DNA of 64,000 nt from an uncultured Latescibacterota bacterium. Lineage in GTDB: Bacteria > Latescibacterota > UBA2968 > UBA8231. Every line of letters starts with the position of its first letter. Position 1 is the stretch's first letter. The stretch is from contig OY282352.1 in assembly GCA_958295495.1 (NCBI GenBank), positions 2,356,001-2,420,000 of the forward strand, written 5' to 3'. The notes under the pieces were generated by a model. It was given only the letters and a program-made list of their open reading frames with translations. It made no database searches and had not been told where the DNA came from. Below are positions 27,172-35,876 of this stretch, piece by piece. The translations under genes and the position numbers were made by a program.

Positions 27172-28842
27172 ATGAGGAATGGAATAGTGCGCTTAGGCGT
27201 TCTCATCCTAGGGCTCTCGCTTCCCGGTGCAGCCCAAGACAATCTGGTGCTAGCTCAGATAGGCAACCAACCCATCGCCGCCAGCGAGTTCAGAGCCTAT
27301 GCTGCGAACATTCCCAAAGCCTACCAGATGGGCAAGACCGGCACCGAGGCCGACCGGATACTGCTCAATGGACTGATCGACAAAAAACTATTGCTCGCCG
27401 AAGCGGAACGAGTTGGCATTGGCGACGAACTAGAATTTAAGCGCAAGGTCGAGCAGTTTGCCGAGGCCCAGGCTGTCCGGCTCTACAAAAGTATCGAGAT
27501 TGACCAACGGATTTCCATTGCCGAAGAGGAGCTGATGCAGCACTACCGGGATTCGCACCGGGACAGAGCGCTGCGCTATGCGGGTATTTTGGTCGCGACC
27601 CGAGACGAGGCCCTCGAGCTGCTCGACGAGCTAGAGACTGGCGCTGATTTCCACCAACTGGCCAGAGAGCACTCGCTCTACGAGGCGACGCGGGACCAAG
27701 GCGGGGATGTGAGAAAGTATTATACAATTGACGACACGGTGCCACCGCTCCGGAGCATCTTTTCCATGCAGGTCGGCGAGGTTTCCGAGCCGCTGCCGTG
27801 GGGCGGCGACCCGCAGCGCTACGTGATCGTCAAGGTTTTAGACGACGCTCCGGTCGCCTTTCGGGAGGTAGCCCAGTTCGTCAGGGAGGAGGTGTTCGCC
27901 CAAAAGCGCCTACAGCGCGCCCAAGCCCTGCGCGATTCGCTCGGCGGCAAGTACGCGCCGCAAATTCACTACGACAAGATAGACCATCTGCTGAGGCGTC
28001 TAGCGCTGTCGCCCGCAGAGCGGGTGGCGTCGCCCGAGGAGGGCAAAGAGGTATTGTGCCGCTACAACGGCGGCGCGCTTACCATTGACGATTTCGTCCT
28101 GCTCGCACCGGAGAAAGAAGAGGGTTATTCGCGCGATTACGAGCGAAACTGGATCGTCGATTATCTACAGGATGCGGCCATCCCCAATCGGATGTTTTTG
28201 GCAGAGGCTCGCGGCAAGGGACTGGACAAACATCAGATGATCCTCACAGCGGTGGCCAACAAGCGCAGCGATATGCTGGTGAGCGCGTTGAGAGGGCGAG
28301 AGGTTGAGGAGCGGTTGCCGCCGGTCACCGATGCAGAGGCGCGGGCCTTTTACGATCAAAATCCCGAGAAGTTTCAGGGCTTTGAGAACATTGTCACAAC
28401 CGAGATTCTGGTGGCCTTTAAGGAGCAAGCCCACAGTCTGCAAGCGGAGTTAGCCGGAGGTGCCGACGCAGTGCAGTTGGCTAGGGACTATACGATTCGC
28501 AAGGATCAGGCGCACCACGAGGGGCGATTGGTCTTGAGTCCGGTGGGGCTGTACCAAGATATCTACAAAGTGGCCAAGGAGCTGCAGGTCGGGGATGTGG
28601 GGGGGCCGGTAAAGGTGCGAGGGGGATATTCGGTGTTCAAGGTGGTAGAGAAGCAACCACCCCCTAAGAAGCCCTACCATGTTTTTTCGCAGCGGCGGGC
28701 GCGGGCTTATGTGCAAATTGTGCGGTCGCAAAGGGCGTACGTGGAGTATATGCGCGGGTTGCACGAGAAGTACTCGGTCGAGATTTTTGAAGATAATTTG
28801 TTGAAAATTCAGCAAGAGGAGGAAGCCGTGAGGGGGGGATGA
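27172..28842 (+). CDS. SurA/PpiC-like periplasmic peptidyl-prolyl isomerase
   Basis: A 556-residue periplasmic chaperone-isomerase. A signal peptide (VRLGVLILGLSLPGAAQ) precedes a SurA-type N-terminal helix region (LAQIGNQPIAASEFRAYA; LLNGLIDKKLLLAEAERVG). Parvulin-like rotamase units lie at about 135-230 (FHQLAREHSLYEATRDQGGD then FSMQVGEVSEPLPW) and about 400-500 (VQLARDYTIRKDQ then LQVGDVGGPVKVRGGYSVFKV). SurA-type proteins help outer-membrane proteins fold, fitting the neighbouring outer-membrane and exported proteins. The stop overlaps the start of the next gene by 4 bp (ATGA), indicating translational coupling. Confidence 0.85.
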   Translation: MRNGIVRLGVLILGLSLPGAAQDNLVLAQIGNQPIAASEFRAYAANIPKAYQMGKTGTEADRILLNGLIDKKLLLAEAERVGIGDELEFKRKVEQFAEAQAVRLYKSIEIDQRISIAEEELMQHYRDSHRDRALRYAGILVATRDEALELLDELETGADFHQLAREHSLYEATRDQGGDVRKYYTIDDTVPPLRSIFSMQVGEVSEPLPWGGDPQRYVIVKVLDDAPVAFREVAQFVREEVFAQKRLQRAQALRDSLGGKYAPQIHYDKIDHLLRRLALSPAERVASPEEGKEVLCRYNGGALTIDDFVLLAPEKEEGYSRDYERNWIVDYLQDAAIPNRMFLAEARGKGLDKHQMILTAVANKRSDMLVSALRGREVEERLPPVTDAEARAFYDQNPEKFQGFENIVTTEILVAFKEQAHSLQAELAGGADAVQLARDYTIRKDQAHHEGRLVLSPVGLYQDIYKVAKELQVGDVGGPVKVRGGYSVFKVVEKQPPPKKPYHVFSQRRARAYVQIVRSQRAYVEYMRGLHEKYSVEIFEDNLLKIQQEEEAVRGG

Positions 28843-29873
28843 GTATGACTAGTTGGAGATTGGATTTTGGAGCATCGGTCTTGGGGGCCGCCCTTTGGGT
28901 CGGCTGTCAGGGGGGGGCTGAAGAGCCGCTCGCCGTTGGTGGGACTGGGGCGATAGCTATTGGGTCTCAGGAGGAGTTAGCGGCGTGGGCGGGGGCGCAG
29001 CAGGGGCCCTTTGTGGTGCAGGGGGATTTTTTGTTAGAGGATGCGTACTTGAGTAGTATGGAGCCGCTGCACAATCTGGTCGGCGTAGAGGGAGACTTAG
29101 TCATTCGGCATAACGGGGCCCTGACGGATCTGCAGGGGCTGCACAATCTCGGCTATGTAGAGGGGAATTTCTACATTCTCGCCAATGGATTGATTGCACT
29201 AAAGGGGCTAGAGCGGCTGGAGCGCGTGGGGAGAAATTTTGAGATTAGTTGCAATTTTTCGCTGCGGGATTTGGATGGGCTTAAGGGTCTCAGGCGCGTC
29301 GGCGGCCATCTCTTTGTCGATGCCACGACCGAGCTGATTCACCTAGAGGGTCTGCGCAGGCTGACCCACGTGGGGGGCAGCATCAAGATCAGGGACAACA
29401 AGGCCCTGCGAGATCTAAAGGGGTTGGGCTCCCTCTCAGTGGTAGAGGGAGATTTGCTGCTCATATTCAATGGTGCGCTAAACGACCTGCGGGGTTTGGA
29501 CGGGATTGCGACCATTAAGGGCGGGTTGACCGTTGATGGACATCCCGCTCTCAGGAGCTTGGAGGGATTGAATACGCTGGCGGAGGTCGGAGGTGCTTTG
29601 AGCATAAACAGCAACCAAGCCCTGCAAAACCTAAATGGACTGAACAATCTCAGGCAGGTGGGTAAAAGCCTCTACATTGGCGGCAACGCCCTCCTGAGCA
29701 ACTTGGACGGGCTGGCCCAGTTGGGCCAGATGGGCACCGGGGAGCGGGACTTGATGATTGTGGAATTGAACCCCTCGCTGCCCATGAGCGCTGGTTACGA
29801 ACTGGCCGCGCAACTCGGATTGGCCGCGCATCAGTTCATCGTCTTCGACAATTTGTCGGCCAGTGCGCCGTAA
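28839..29873 (+). CDS. Receptor-L-domain-like leucine-rich lipoprotein
   Basis: A 344-residue protein with a lipoprotein-like N-terminus (GASVLGAALWVGCQGG, acylated Cys about 24) and about ten copies of the roughly 24-residue solenoid repeat seen in the 14605 protein, for example LQGLHNLGYVEGNFYILANG and LEGLRRLTHVGGSIKIRDN. It is shorter than its sister and likely membrane-anchored rather than freely secreted. The start overlaps the foldase stop (ATGA), so expression is coupled. A glycosyltransferase gene follows 14 bp later. Ligand unknown. Confidence 0.75.
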   Translation: MSMTSWRLDFGASVLGAALWVGCQGGAEEPLAVGGTGAIAIGSQEELAAWAGAQQGPFVVQGDFLLEDAYLSSMEPLHNLVGVEGDLVIRHNGALTDLQGLHNLGYVEGNFYILANGLIALKGLERLERVGRNFEISCNFSLRDLDGLKGLRRVGGHLFVDATTELIHLEGLRRLTHVGGSIKIRDNKALRDLKGLGSLSVVEGDLLLIFNGALNDLRGLDGIATIKGGLTVDGHPALRSLEGLNTLAEVGGALSINSNQALQNLNGLNNLRQVGKSLYIGGNALLSNLDGLAQLGQMGTGERDLMIVELNPSLPMSAGYELAAQLGLAAHQFIVFDNLSASAP

Positions 29874-29887
29874 GCTGCACTCCATAC

Positions 29888-31594
29888 ATGGTCGTCCCCT
29901 TCGGCCGATTCCATCCCGGCAGATCGGTCCTGTGCTCTCTACTCGCCATTTCAGTCTGCTATGTAGCCGCCCTCTGCGTCCTCGAAAAACGCGGCTTTTG
30001 GATTACCGATAACGCCAACAAGTTTCTCCAAGTCCAAGCCTTAGCCGACAGCCGCTACACCAACTTTTCCATCCCTTGGCCGGGGCAGGTCGTCGATCCT
30101 GACTTTGTTTACAATCCCCTGCCCTACTATTTCACGCGGGTTGAGTCCGGCAAACTCTATTCCGTCTTCTCACCGGTCTTTGCCCTTATCTCGGCCCTTT
30201 TCTTTGTCTATTTAGGCCATTGGGGTCTTTATCTGTTGCCGGCGTTCTCCGCGCTGGCCATGCTGGCCGGCTTGGCCCAAGTGGCGCGTTTGGTAGCCCA
30301 GCGAATTGCGGTTGGGCATGTCGCTGTCCTCGCGGCTGGCCTCTGTACGCCGGTATTCTTCTACAGCCTCGTCTTCTGGGAACACACCCCGGCGATTTGC
30401 TTGGGGATTTGGAGTGTGCGCTATCTGTTGCAGTTTCTCGCAGACGCCGTCTCCAAGCACCTATGCTTGGGCATGGCTGCCGCCGGACTATCGGTCTATT
30501 TCAGAGACGAGTTCTATTTGCTTTGCCTAGTACTGGCCCTGTGTACCGCCTTTTACGCCAGCACCGGCAGATTAAAAATCCTCGTCTCGTCGGCCCTGAT
30601 CCTCTTTGCTTCCCTCCTGCCGCTCTGGCTCTTCCAATGGCTGACCATCGGCCATCCCTTGGGCTACCATTTGAATACGCACCTATCCATTGCCGCCGAC
30701 TGGGTTGACCATCTCGCGGCGCGGCCGCGGGTGTTTTACAACCTCTTCGTAGCGTCCAATCCGATCCCCACGCTATCCCTCGTCCTCGCCCTTCCGTTCA
30801 TCCTCGCCTTTGTCTTCAGCCCGCGCCTTGCTCCCCCGGTCTGGCAAAAGGCCGTGCCTATATATAGTGCCTTGGCCCTGATAAGCGCCGGTTTATCCCT
30901 CGGGGGCTACTTTTTTTACGCCAGCCCCATTGACTACATGCTCAAATCGTCCAATGCCCTCTTTGCCGCGGCCCCTTTTGTAGCCTTGGCCTTTTTGCGT
31001 ACAGCCGATTCTGACGCTTTCCCTTTTAGACGCTGGATTTGGCTGGTCGCCTCGAGCTTTGCCGCACTCTACGCTTTGGCCGCGCCCAAGGTGGGTTCCA
31101 TGGGCATCCACTGGGGCAACCGCTACCTCCTGATCCTCTACCCGCTCTTCGCGGTTTTAGCGGCCGGAAACTTGATTGACTGGCTAGGACGCCAGCGGTC
31201 CTACTTCAGCGTAGGCGTCCTAGCTGTGGGTGCCGTTCTAGCGCTCAGCTTTGCCGCCCAAGTGTATGGAATTTCGATTCTCGCGGAGAAGAAAGCCTTC
31301 TCCCATCGCCTCAATAGCCAGATGCGCCAGCGCAGCGAAGAGGTCGTCATCACCAACCTGCGCTGGGTTCCCCACGCCCTCTGCGGCGAATTTTACCAGC
31401 GGCCCTTCTTCTACGTCGCCACCCCCAGACACTACGAGCACCTGTTGCAACGCCTTTCAGACCGGGGGTACAAGTCCTATATTTTTCTCACCCAGCACCG
31501 CGGCGGCCCTCTGCAACCCACCGTCGAGGTGGACGATGGGTCTTTGAACTTTTTCGCCCTCCAGTTCTTTGCTGGAAAAATTTCCGCTCCCTAG
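29888..31594 (+). CDS. GT-C-type membrane glycosyltransferase-like protein
   Basis: A 568-residue multi-pass membrane protein with about 11-13 hydrophobic segments. Its first periplasmic loop, FWITDNANKFLQVQALAD, has the acidic position expected of GT-C lipid-phosphate-sugar transferases (ArnT/PMT/PMT_2-like). The rest is hydrophobic with a short soluble C-terminus. Such enzymes pass sugars from polyprenyl-phosphate donors to proteins or lipids on the outer face of the inner membrane. Position in the block suggests it could glycosylate one of the exported proteins, which is inference. It overlaps the longest open form of the next gene, but not that gene's preferred start. Confidence 0.65.
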   Translation: MVVPFGRFHPGRSVLCSLLAISVCYVAALCVLEKRGFWITDNANKFLQVQALADSRYTNFSIPWPGQVVDPDFVYNPLPYYFTRVESGKLYSVFSPVFALISALFFVYLGHWGLYLLPAFSALAMLAGLAQVARLVAQRIAVGHVAVLAAGLCTPVFFYSLVFWEHTPAICLGIWSVRYLLQFLADAVSKHLCLGMAAAGLSVYFRDEFYLLCLVLALCTAFYASTGRLKILVSSALILFASLLPLWLFQWLTIGHPLGYHLNTHLSIAADWVDHLAARPRVFYNLFVASNPIPTLSLVLALPFILAFVFSPRLAPPVWQKAVPIYSALALISAGLSLGGYFFYASPIDYMLKSSNALFAAAPFVALAFLRTADSDAFPFRRWIWLVASSFAALYALAAPKVGSMGIHWGNRYLLILYPLFAVLAAGNLIDWLGRQRSYFSVGVLAVGAVLALSFAAQVYGISILAEKKAFSHRLNSQMRQRSEEVVITNLRWVPHALCGEFYQRPFFYVATPRHYEHLLQRLSDRGYKSYIFLTQHRGGPLQPTVEVDDGSLNFFALQFFAGKISAP

Positions 31595-31640
31595 CTATGA
31601 CAGTTACACGGCTCTCGTCTTTGATCCCTCAGCAAAAGCG

Positions 31641-33305
31641 ATGCACGCGCTAGTAAACGGGAGCTCCATTCTCCTGTGTGCGGCCCTCCTAGCAGCCCAA
31701 CCCCTGCCCACTCAATTCACCGACCAAGCCGCCGCACTCGGCATCACTGCGCTGAACGTCTCGGGCAGCACCCAAGAATACATCGTTGAAACCGCTGTGG
31801 GGGGCGCGGCCTTTTTCGACTACGACAGCGACGGCTACGTCGATCTATACGTCGCCAACGGCTCCCGCTTTGAAGGGTTTCCACCGGGCCAAGAGCCGAC
31901 CAACCACCTCTATCGCAACCACGGAGATCACTTCGTCGATAGCACTGTCGCGGCCGGGGTGGGCGACACGAGTTGGTCCATGGGCTGCGCCGCTGCAGAC
32001 TACGACAACGATGGCGACTTGGATCTGTATGTGACCAACTACGGCCGCAATACTTTCTACCAGAATCAGGGCGATGGCACGTTTGAGGATGGTGCGGAAA
32101 AAGCCGGCGTCGGGGACAACAGATGGGGCGTTGGCTGCGCTTTTGGCGATGCCGACCTAGACGGCTACGTCGATCTATACGTGGCCAATTATATCGACTT
32201 TTCGCGGGACTATCCTTCTACTGTCCCCTGTGTATGGAAGACTGTCGATATTTTTTGCGGTCCGCGCGGCTTGCTCCCGGCCGGCGATGTATTCTACCAC
32301 AACAATGGTGACGGCACCTTGGCCGACCGCAGCGAGGAAGCCGGCATTGCCGGCGCAAAGTACTATGGGTACGGGGTCGTCTTTGGCGATTTTGACCGCG
32401 ACGGCTGGCCCGATATTTTCGTCGCCAACGATTCGGCCCCCAACAATCTGTACCAGAACCAAGGCGACGGCACCTTTGTGGACGAGGGCCTCAGCGCGGG
32501 CGTGGCCTATAGCGGCGACGGCACCGAACAGGGCTGCATGGGCGCGGCGGTCGGCGATTACGACAACGATGGCTACTTCGATATCTTTGTCACCAATTTT
32601 GAAGGCGAGTACAATACGCTCTACAAAAATCAGCGCGGTGGATTTTTCCTCGACGTATCCTTTGTATCCCGCATTGCAGCGCGAGGCATTCCCGAGGTAG
32701 GGTGGGGCGCAGGGTTTTTCGACTTTGACAACGACGGCGACCAAGACCTCTTCGCAGCCAATGGCCACACCTATCCCCAGGCCGACTTGCCCCACACCAA
32801 CAGCAGCTATGCCGAGCCTAACTTCCTCTACCAAAACTTGGGCGACGGCACCTTTGCCGAGGTTTCCGCACGCGCTGGCCCGGGCTTGGCCCTAGTTGAG
32901 GTGAGCCGAGGTGCCAGCTTTGCCGACTACGACCGCGACGGCGATATCGACCTCTTCGTCTTAAATCTCAACAGCACTCCCAACCTCCTGCGCAACGAGG
33001 GCGGCAACGAGGGCAACTACTTGCAAATCGCCACCGTAGGCACCCGCAGCAACCGCGACGGAATCGGCACCCGGATCGAAATAAGTGCCCAAGGTAAGCG
33101 CCAGACCGCCGAGGTGCGCAGCGGCACCGGCTTCCTCTCCCACAGCGACCTCAAAGTGCATTTCGGCTTGGGCACGGCCTCCATCGTTGAAAGCGTCGTC
33201 CTCCACTGGCCCAGTGGCGCAGTCCAGACTCTGCGCGATGTGGCGGCCAATCAGGTGCTGACCGTGCGCGAGCCCGCCGATTGGGAATTGGGAATTGGGA
33301 ATTAG
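31641..33305 (+). CDS. Exported FG-GAP/ASPIC-UnbV protein
   Basis: A 554-residue exported protein with a signal peptide (HALVNGSSILLCAALLAA), FG-GAP calcium loops (FFDYDSDGYVDLYVANG, YDNDGDLDLYVTNYGRN, DRDGWPDIFVANDSAPN, YDNDGYFDIFVTN, FDNDGDQDLFAANGHTYP), paired cysteines (VPCVWKTVDIFCGP), and a C-terminal ASPIC/UnbV domain (SGTGFLSHSDLKVHFGLG; LHWPSGAVQTL). ATG 31641 is preferred over ATG 31569, which overlaps the previous gene and pushes the signal inward. The last codons come from a 7-bp tandem repeat (TTGGGAA, three copies at 33281-33301) that also leads into the stop, so the tail is probably not conserved. The next gene converges after 26 bp. Confidence 0.85.
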   Translation: MHALVNGSSILLCAALLAAQPLPTQFTDQAAALGITALNVSGSTQEYIVETAVGGAAFFDYDSDGYVDLYVANGSRFEGFPPGQEPTNHLYRNHGDHFVDSTVAAGVGDTSWSMGCAAADYDNDGDLDLYVTNYGRNTFYQNQGDGTFEDGAEKAGVGDNRWGVGCAFGDADLDGYVDLYVANYIDFSRDYPSTVPCVWKTVDIFCGPRGLLPAGDVFYHNNGDGTLADRSEEAGIAGAKYYGYGVVFGDFDRDGWPDIFVANDSAPNNLYQNQGDGTFVDEGLSAGVAYSGDGTEQGCMGAAVGDYDNDGYFDIFVTNFEGEYNTLYKNQRGGFFLDVSFVSRIAARGIPEVGWGAGFFDFDNDGDQDLFAANGHTYPQADLPHTNSSYAEPNFLYQNLGDGTFAEVSARAGPGLALVEVSRGASFADYDRDGDIDLFVLNLNSTPNLLRNEGGNEGNYLQIATVGTRSNRDGIGTRIEISAQGKRQTAEVRSGTGFLSHSDLKVHFGLGTASIVESVVLHWPSGAVQTLRDVAANQVLTVREPADWELGIGN

Positions 33306-33331
33306 AAGCTCTGAGGAGCCGGCCGAATGAG

Positions 33332-35281
33332 CTACCACCGCGTCACCACCGCATCCCACCCTACAAGCAGATCTACCGCCATCCACAACCCCGCGCTGCT
33401 GACTTGGCCCAACACCATGCCGAGAAAAAAGGGCCGCAGCCGGCGAAAGAGTGTGACCCCTCCGTACTTCAAGGCGATCCATTTCGCCAGCCAGCCCAGC
33501 GCCATACTCGACCAAGCAAAGAACATCACATAGGTACCCCCCACTGGCAGGCCGATTGGGTGGATGGGCCACCACAAGAAGCGGTGGCGTAGGTACAACA
33601 ACAGAAACATCAGCCCGGCCCCCAAGCCGGTGAACGCGCCCCGCGGCCCCCAAAAATTCCACTCAGCCACCGGATTGAGCTGATTCGCCGCTAGGTCGTT
33701 AAACGTCCAGCGGCCCATGATGCTGTAAAACCAGTAGTGTAGATTGACCCCGCCGTAGGTGTAGGCGATGGAAAGTACCGTCCAAGCCGAGGCGACCAAA
33801 CTCACGGCGATGGCTAGGAGCAAAGCCCAAAAGAGCGGCGGTCGCCGCGTCCCGACGACCTCGGCCAGTCGGGTGCTGTTGGAGGCTGCCGCCATAACGG
33901 TCGTGCGGATGTCCCCGGCCCAGCCATTGGCAAATCCGAGCACCATCAATCCGCGCGGCCCAATGGGGGCCGTGCCCAGCGCATTGATCGCAAAGGCTGT
34001 TGGCGTCATCTGCGCCCGGCCATACCCCATGCCCCCCTCGGCGACGATCCGCGTCAAACCGACGAATACCACAAAGGCGATAACGAGCAACAGCAGCGCC
34101 GCCCCCACGGGCAATCCCGCGCTTTTCAACCATAGGACCGCGTAGAGGCAGGCCCCTAGCAGGAGCCACACCGCCTTGCGGTAGGAGAGCATCTGCCCCG
34201 CGTCCTCTCCCGACTCCTGCTTTGTCCAAGCCCCGACGACAACTTCTTTGAGGTGCCGACGGGCGGTCCACAAGCTGGTCGCGACGAGGGCAATCAACGC
34301 CCCCATGGCCTGCTGGGCGGTGGCGATGGACCCTTCGGTGTGCATCAGCCGGATCTCTGGAATGCTGAATCCAACGGTGTTGAAAAGGCCCAACTGGAAG
34401 AAGTTGAGCAAGTAGAAAAACCACAGACTAAAGGAGACCTCCAGACTCAGGAAGTACGTCAGACCGAGGACGATAAACCACAAGTTGAACAAGACGCCCC
34501 GCATGTCGTGGAAGACGGTCAATTGGGTTGACAACTCGATGGGGGGAACAAAGGGATAGTACTTGTGCAGGGCATTGATGCCCAATAGGACGAAGGGAAT
34601 GGCAAACCCCAACCACATCAGGGGTTCCTTCAGAAAGGGATTGACCGCCGAGGGTCTGTCGTCTTCGTGGATCATGTACAGCGGCAACTGGACGAGCGGA
34701 AAGATCAAGCGCTCGTTGCGGGCCCATTGTTCGTGGAGCAGGGCCGACAGGGCGATCATCATCAAATAGAGCGCTGCCAAAAAAGAAGCCCACGCCAACA
34801 GGGGCACCAACCACGCGCCCCAGGGGATGGCCATCTCTTGGGGCAACCCTTCGTAGAAGTACTTGACCGCCATTGGGTCTTGAGGTGCCAGCCACGGCTG
34901 GATATAGGGGTGGAGCAGTTCGGCCCAGTTGTTTTCGGGCGTAGCATAGTAATAGACTCCGGCCAAAAAGGGGACCAATTGAGCCGTGACCCCAGTGGAG
35001 GGAATCGCCGAAGCCGCGACCATCATGGCGTAGATCACCACCAGTTCCCGGGCCGATAAGCTCCATTTGCGCCCGATCCATTTGAGCGGAATGTTGACCA
35101 ACAGCAGGAGAAAGAGGAGGAAAATCGCGCTCAGGGCGATGAAATCCCCGGTCCAATCGAGGGTCCCCATCACCAGAAGGCCATAGGGAAAAACCGTGTT
35201 GATCACCACGGCCAGCAAAGCGCCGACGAGCAGGGCGCGATACGGCCCCCATCCTTTGTCGCTGGCACCCAAGGCGTTCAT
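33332..35281 (-). CDS. Multi-pass membrane protein, DUF6785-like
   Basis: A 649-residue inner-membrane protein with roughly 14 hydrophobic helices (ALLVGALLAVVINTVFPYGL; LSAIFLLFLLLLVNIPL; ELVVIYAMMVAASAI). It fits the large uncharacterised DUF6784/DUF6785 family found in Armatimonadota, Planctomycetota and Poribacteria-like genomes, related in plan to oligopeptide-type transporters. Conserved-looking stretches include GTLDWTGDFIALS, HEQWARNERLIFPLVQLPLYMIHED, LTRIVAEGGMGYGRAQM and FANGWAGDIRTTVMAA. Function is unknown. Its start lies 12 bp from a degenerate AACTGATGTTGC repeat end. Confidence 0.72.
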   Translation of the reverse strand: MNALGASDKGWGPYRALLVGALLAVVINTVFPYGLLVMGTLDWTGDFIALSAIFLLFLLLLVNIPLKWIGRKWSLSARELVVIYAMMVAASAIPSTGVTAQLVPFLAGVYYYATPENNWAELLHPYIQPWLAPQDPMAVKYFYEGLPQEMAIPWGAWLVPLLAWASFLAALYLMMIALSALLHEQWARNERLIFPLVQLPLYMIHEDDRPSAVNPFLKEPLMWLGFAIPFVLLGINALHKYYPFVPPIELSTQLTVFHDMRGVLFNLWFIVLGLTYFLSLEVSFSLWFFYLLNFFQLGLFNTVGFSIPEIRLMHTEGSIATAQQAMGALIALVATSLWTARRHLKEVVVGAWTKQESGEDAGQMLSYRKAVWLLLGACLYAVLWLKSAGLPVGAALLLLVIAFVVFVGLTRIVAEGGMGYGRAQMTPTAFAINALGTAPIGPRGLMVLGFANGWAGDIRTTVMAAASNSTRLAEVVGTRRPPLFWALLLAIAVSLVASAWTVLSIAYTYGGVNLHYWFYSIMGRWTFNDLAANQLNPVAEWNFWGPRGAFTGLGAGLMFLLLYLRHRFLWWPIHPIGLPVGGTYVMFFAWSSMALGWLAKWIALKYGGVTLFRRLRPFFLGMVLGQVSSAGLWMAVDLLVGWDAVVTRW

Positions 35282-35292
35282 AATTAATTAGA

Positions 35293-35354
35293 AACTGATG
35301 TTGCTTAGCTTTAGGGGTTTGGAGTTCATCGAATGAACGGCTGTGTAACGTCAG
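35293..35354. repeat. Degenerate copy of the AACTGACGTTAC inverted-repeat element
   Basis: AACTGATGTTGC at 35293-35304 faces GTAACGTCAG at 35345-35354. Between them GTTCATCGAATGAAC forms a small hairpin. The ends match, with changes, the better copies at 39075-39163 and 50193-50310. It lies upstream of the DUF6785-like gene. Confidence 0.45.
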
Positions 35355-35686
35355 GTATAGAATAGAATCGGCCAGTACATGAGAGAGGATGGAGATTATG
35401 TTTAAAGGTTTTGCCTTGACGCGTTGTTTTCATGGCGTATTGTAAAAGGCGCAGTGCCCGTGCGGCACGTTTTGTTTGGCCGGTTGGAGGACGAACCCGA
35501 ACATGATTGAGCACTCCATATCAGCATCAGCATCAGCAAGGGGCCTTGCTGCGGTGGCCGGCCCCTATAGTGTCTTTGGAAATATCGTTGATTCAAAATT
35601 CCATAAGTCGTTAAAAAAAATAAGTTACCCCCATATTCCCTCAAAATCGCTCTTGGGTGCTAAGTGCTACCTTCTCTACTTCTCAG

Positions 35687-35838
35687 CACCGACCGCCGGA
35701 TCACAAGCGGCTGTTTGGTGATCCGGCCGGTTTAGGCGTCGGTGTTTTCGCCGCATGGTATCAAGGCCCCGGCTGCGCCGTGCGGCCTTCGTCTGTACGC
35801 GGTGGCTGTTGTCTGCCTTGGCCGACGGTTCATGCGGC
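35687..35838 (+). ncRNA. Candidate structured leader RNA upstream of a leucine-rich lipoprotein gene
   Basis: Two stacked structures can be drawn. First, CACCGAC (35687-35693) pairs with GTCGGTG (35738-35744) and encloses a perfect 9-bp stem, CCGGATCAC (35696-35704) with GTGATCCGG (35718-35726). Second, GCCGCATG (35750-35757) pairs with CATGCGGC (35831-35838) and encloses CAAGGC (35762-35767) with GCCTTG (35815-35820). They end about 25 nt before the AAGGAGC ribosome-binding site of the next gene. I could not match them to a known riboswitch consensus. The rest of the 595-bp gap (35282-35876) shows a degenerate repeat and no supported gene. Confidence 0.4.
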
Positions 35839-35876
35839 TAATTTTCTATCAAGCCCTTCTATTAAGGAGCAAAATA

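Noticed and set aside
35476..35721. 81-codon frame upstream of the LRR gene
   Set aside because: No ribosome-binding site and low-complexity start; it overlaps the structured leader.
35687..35838. Assignment of the leader to c-di-GMP, cobalamin or fluoride riboswitch
   Set aside because: The conserved core nucleotides of these classes are not present.
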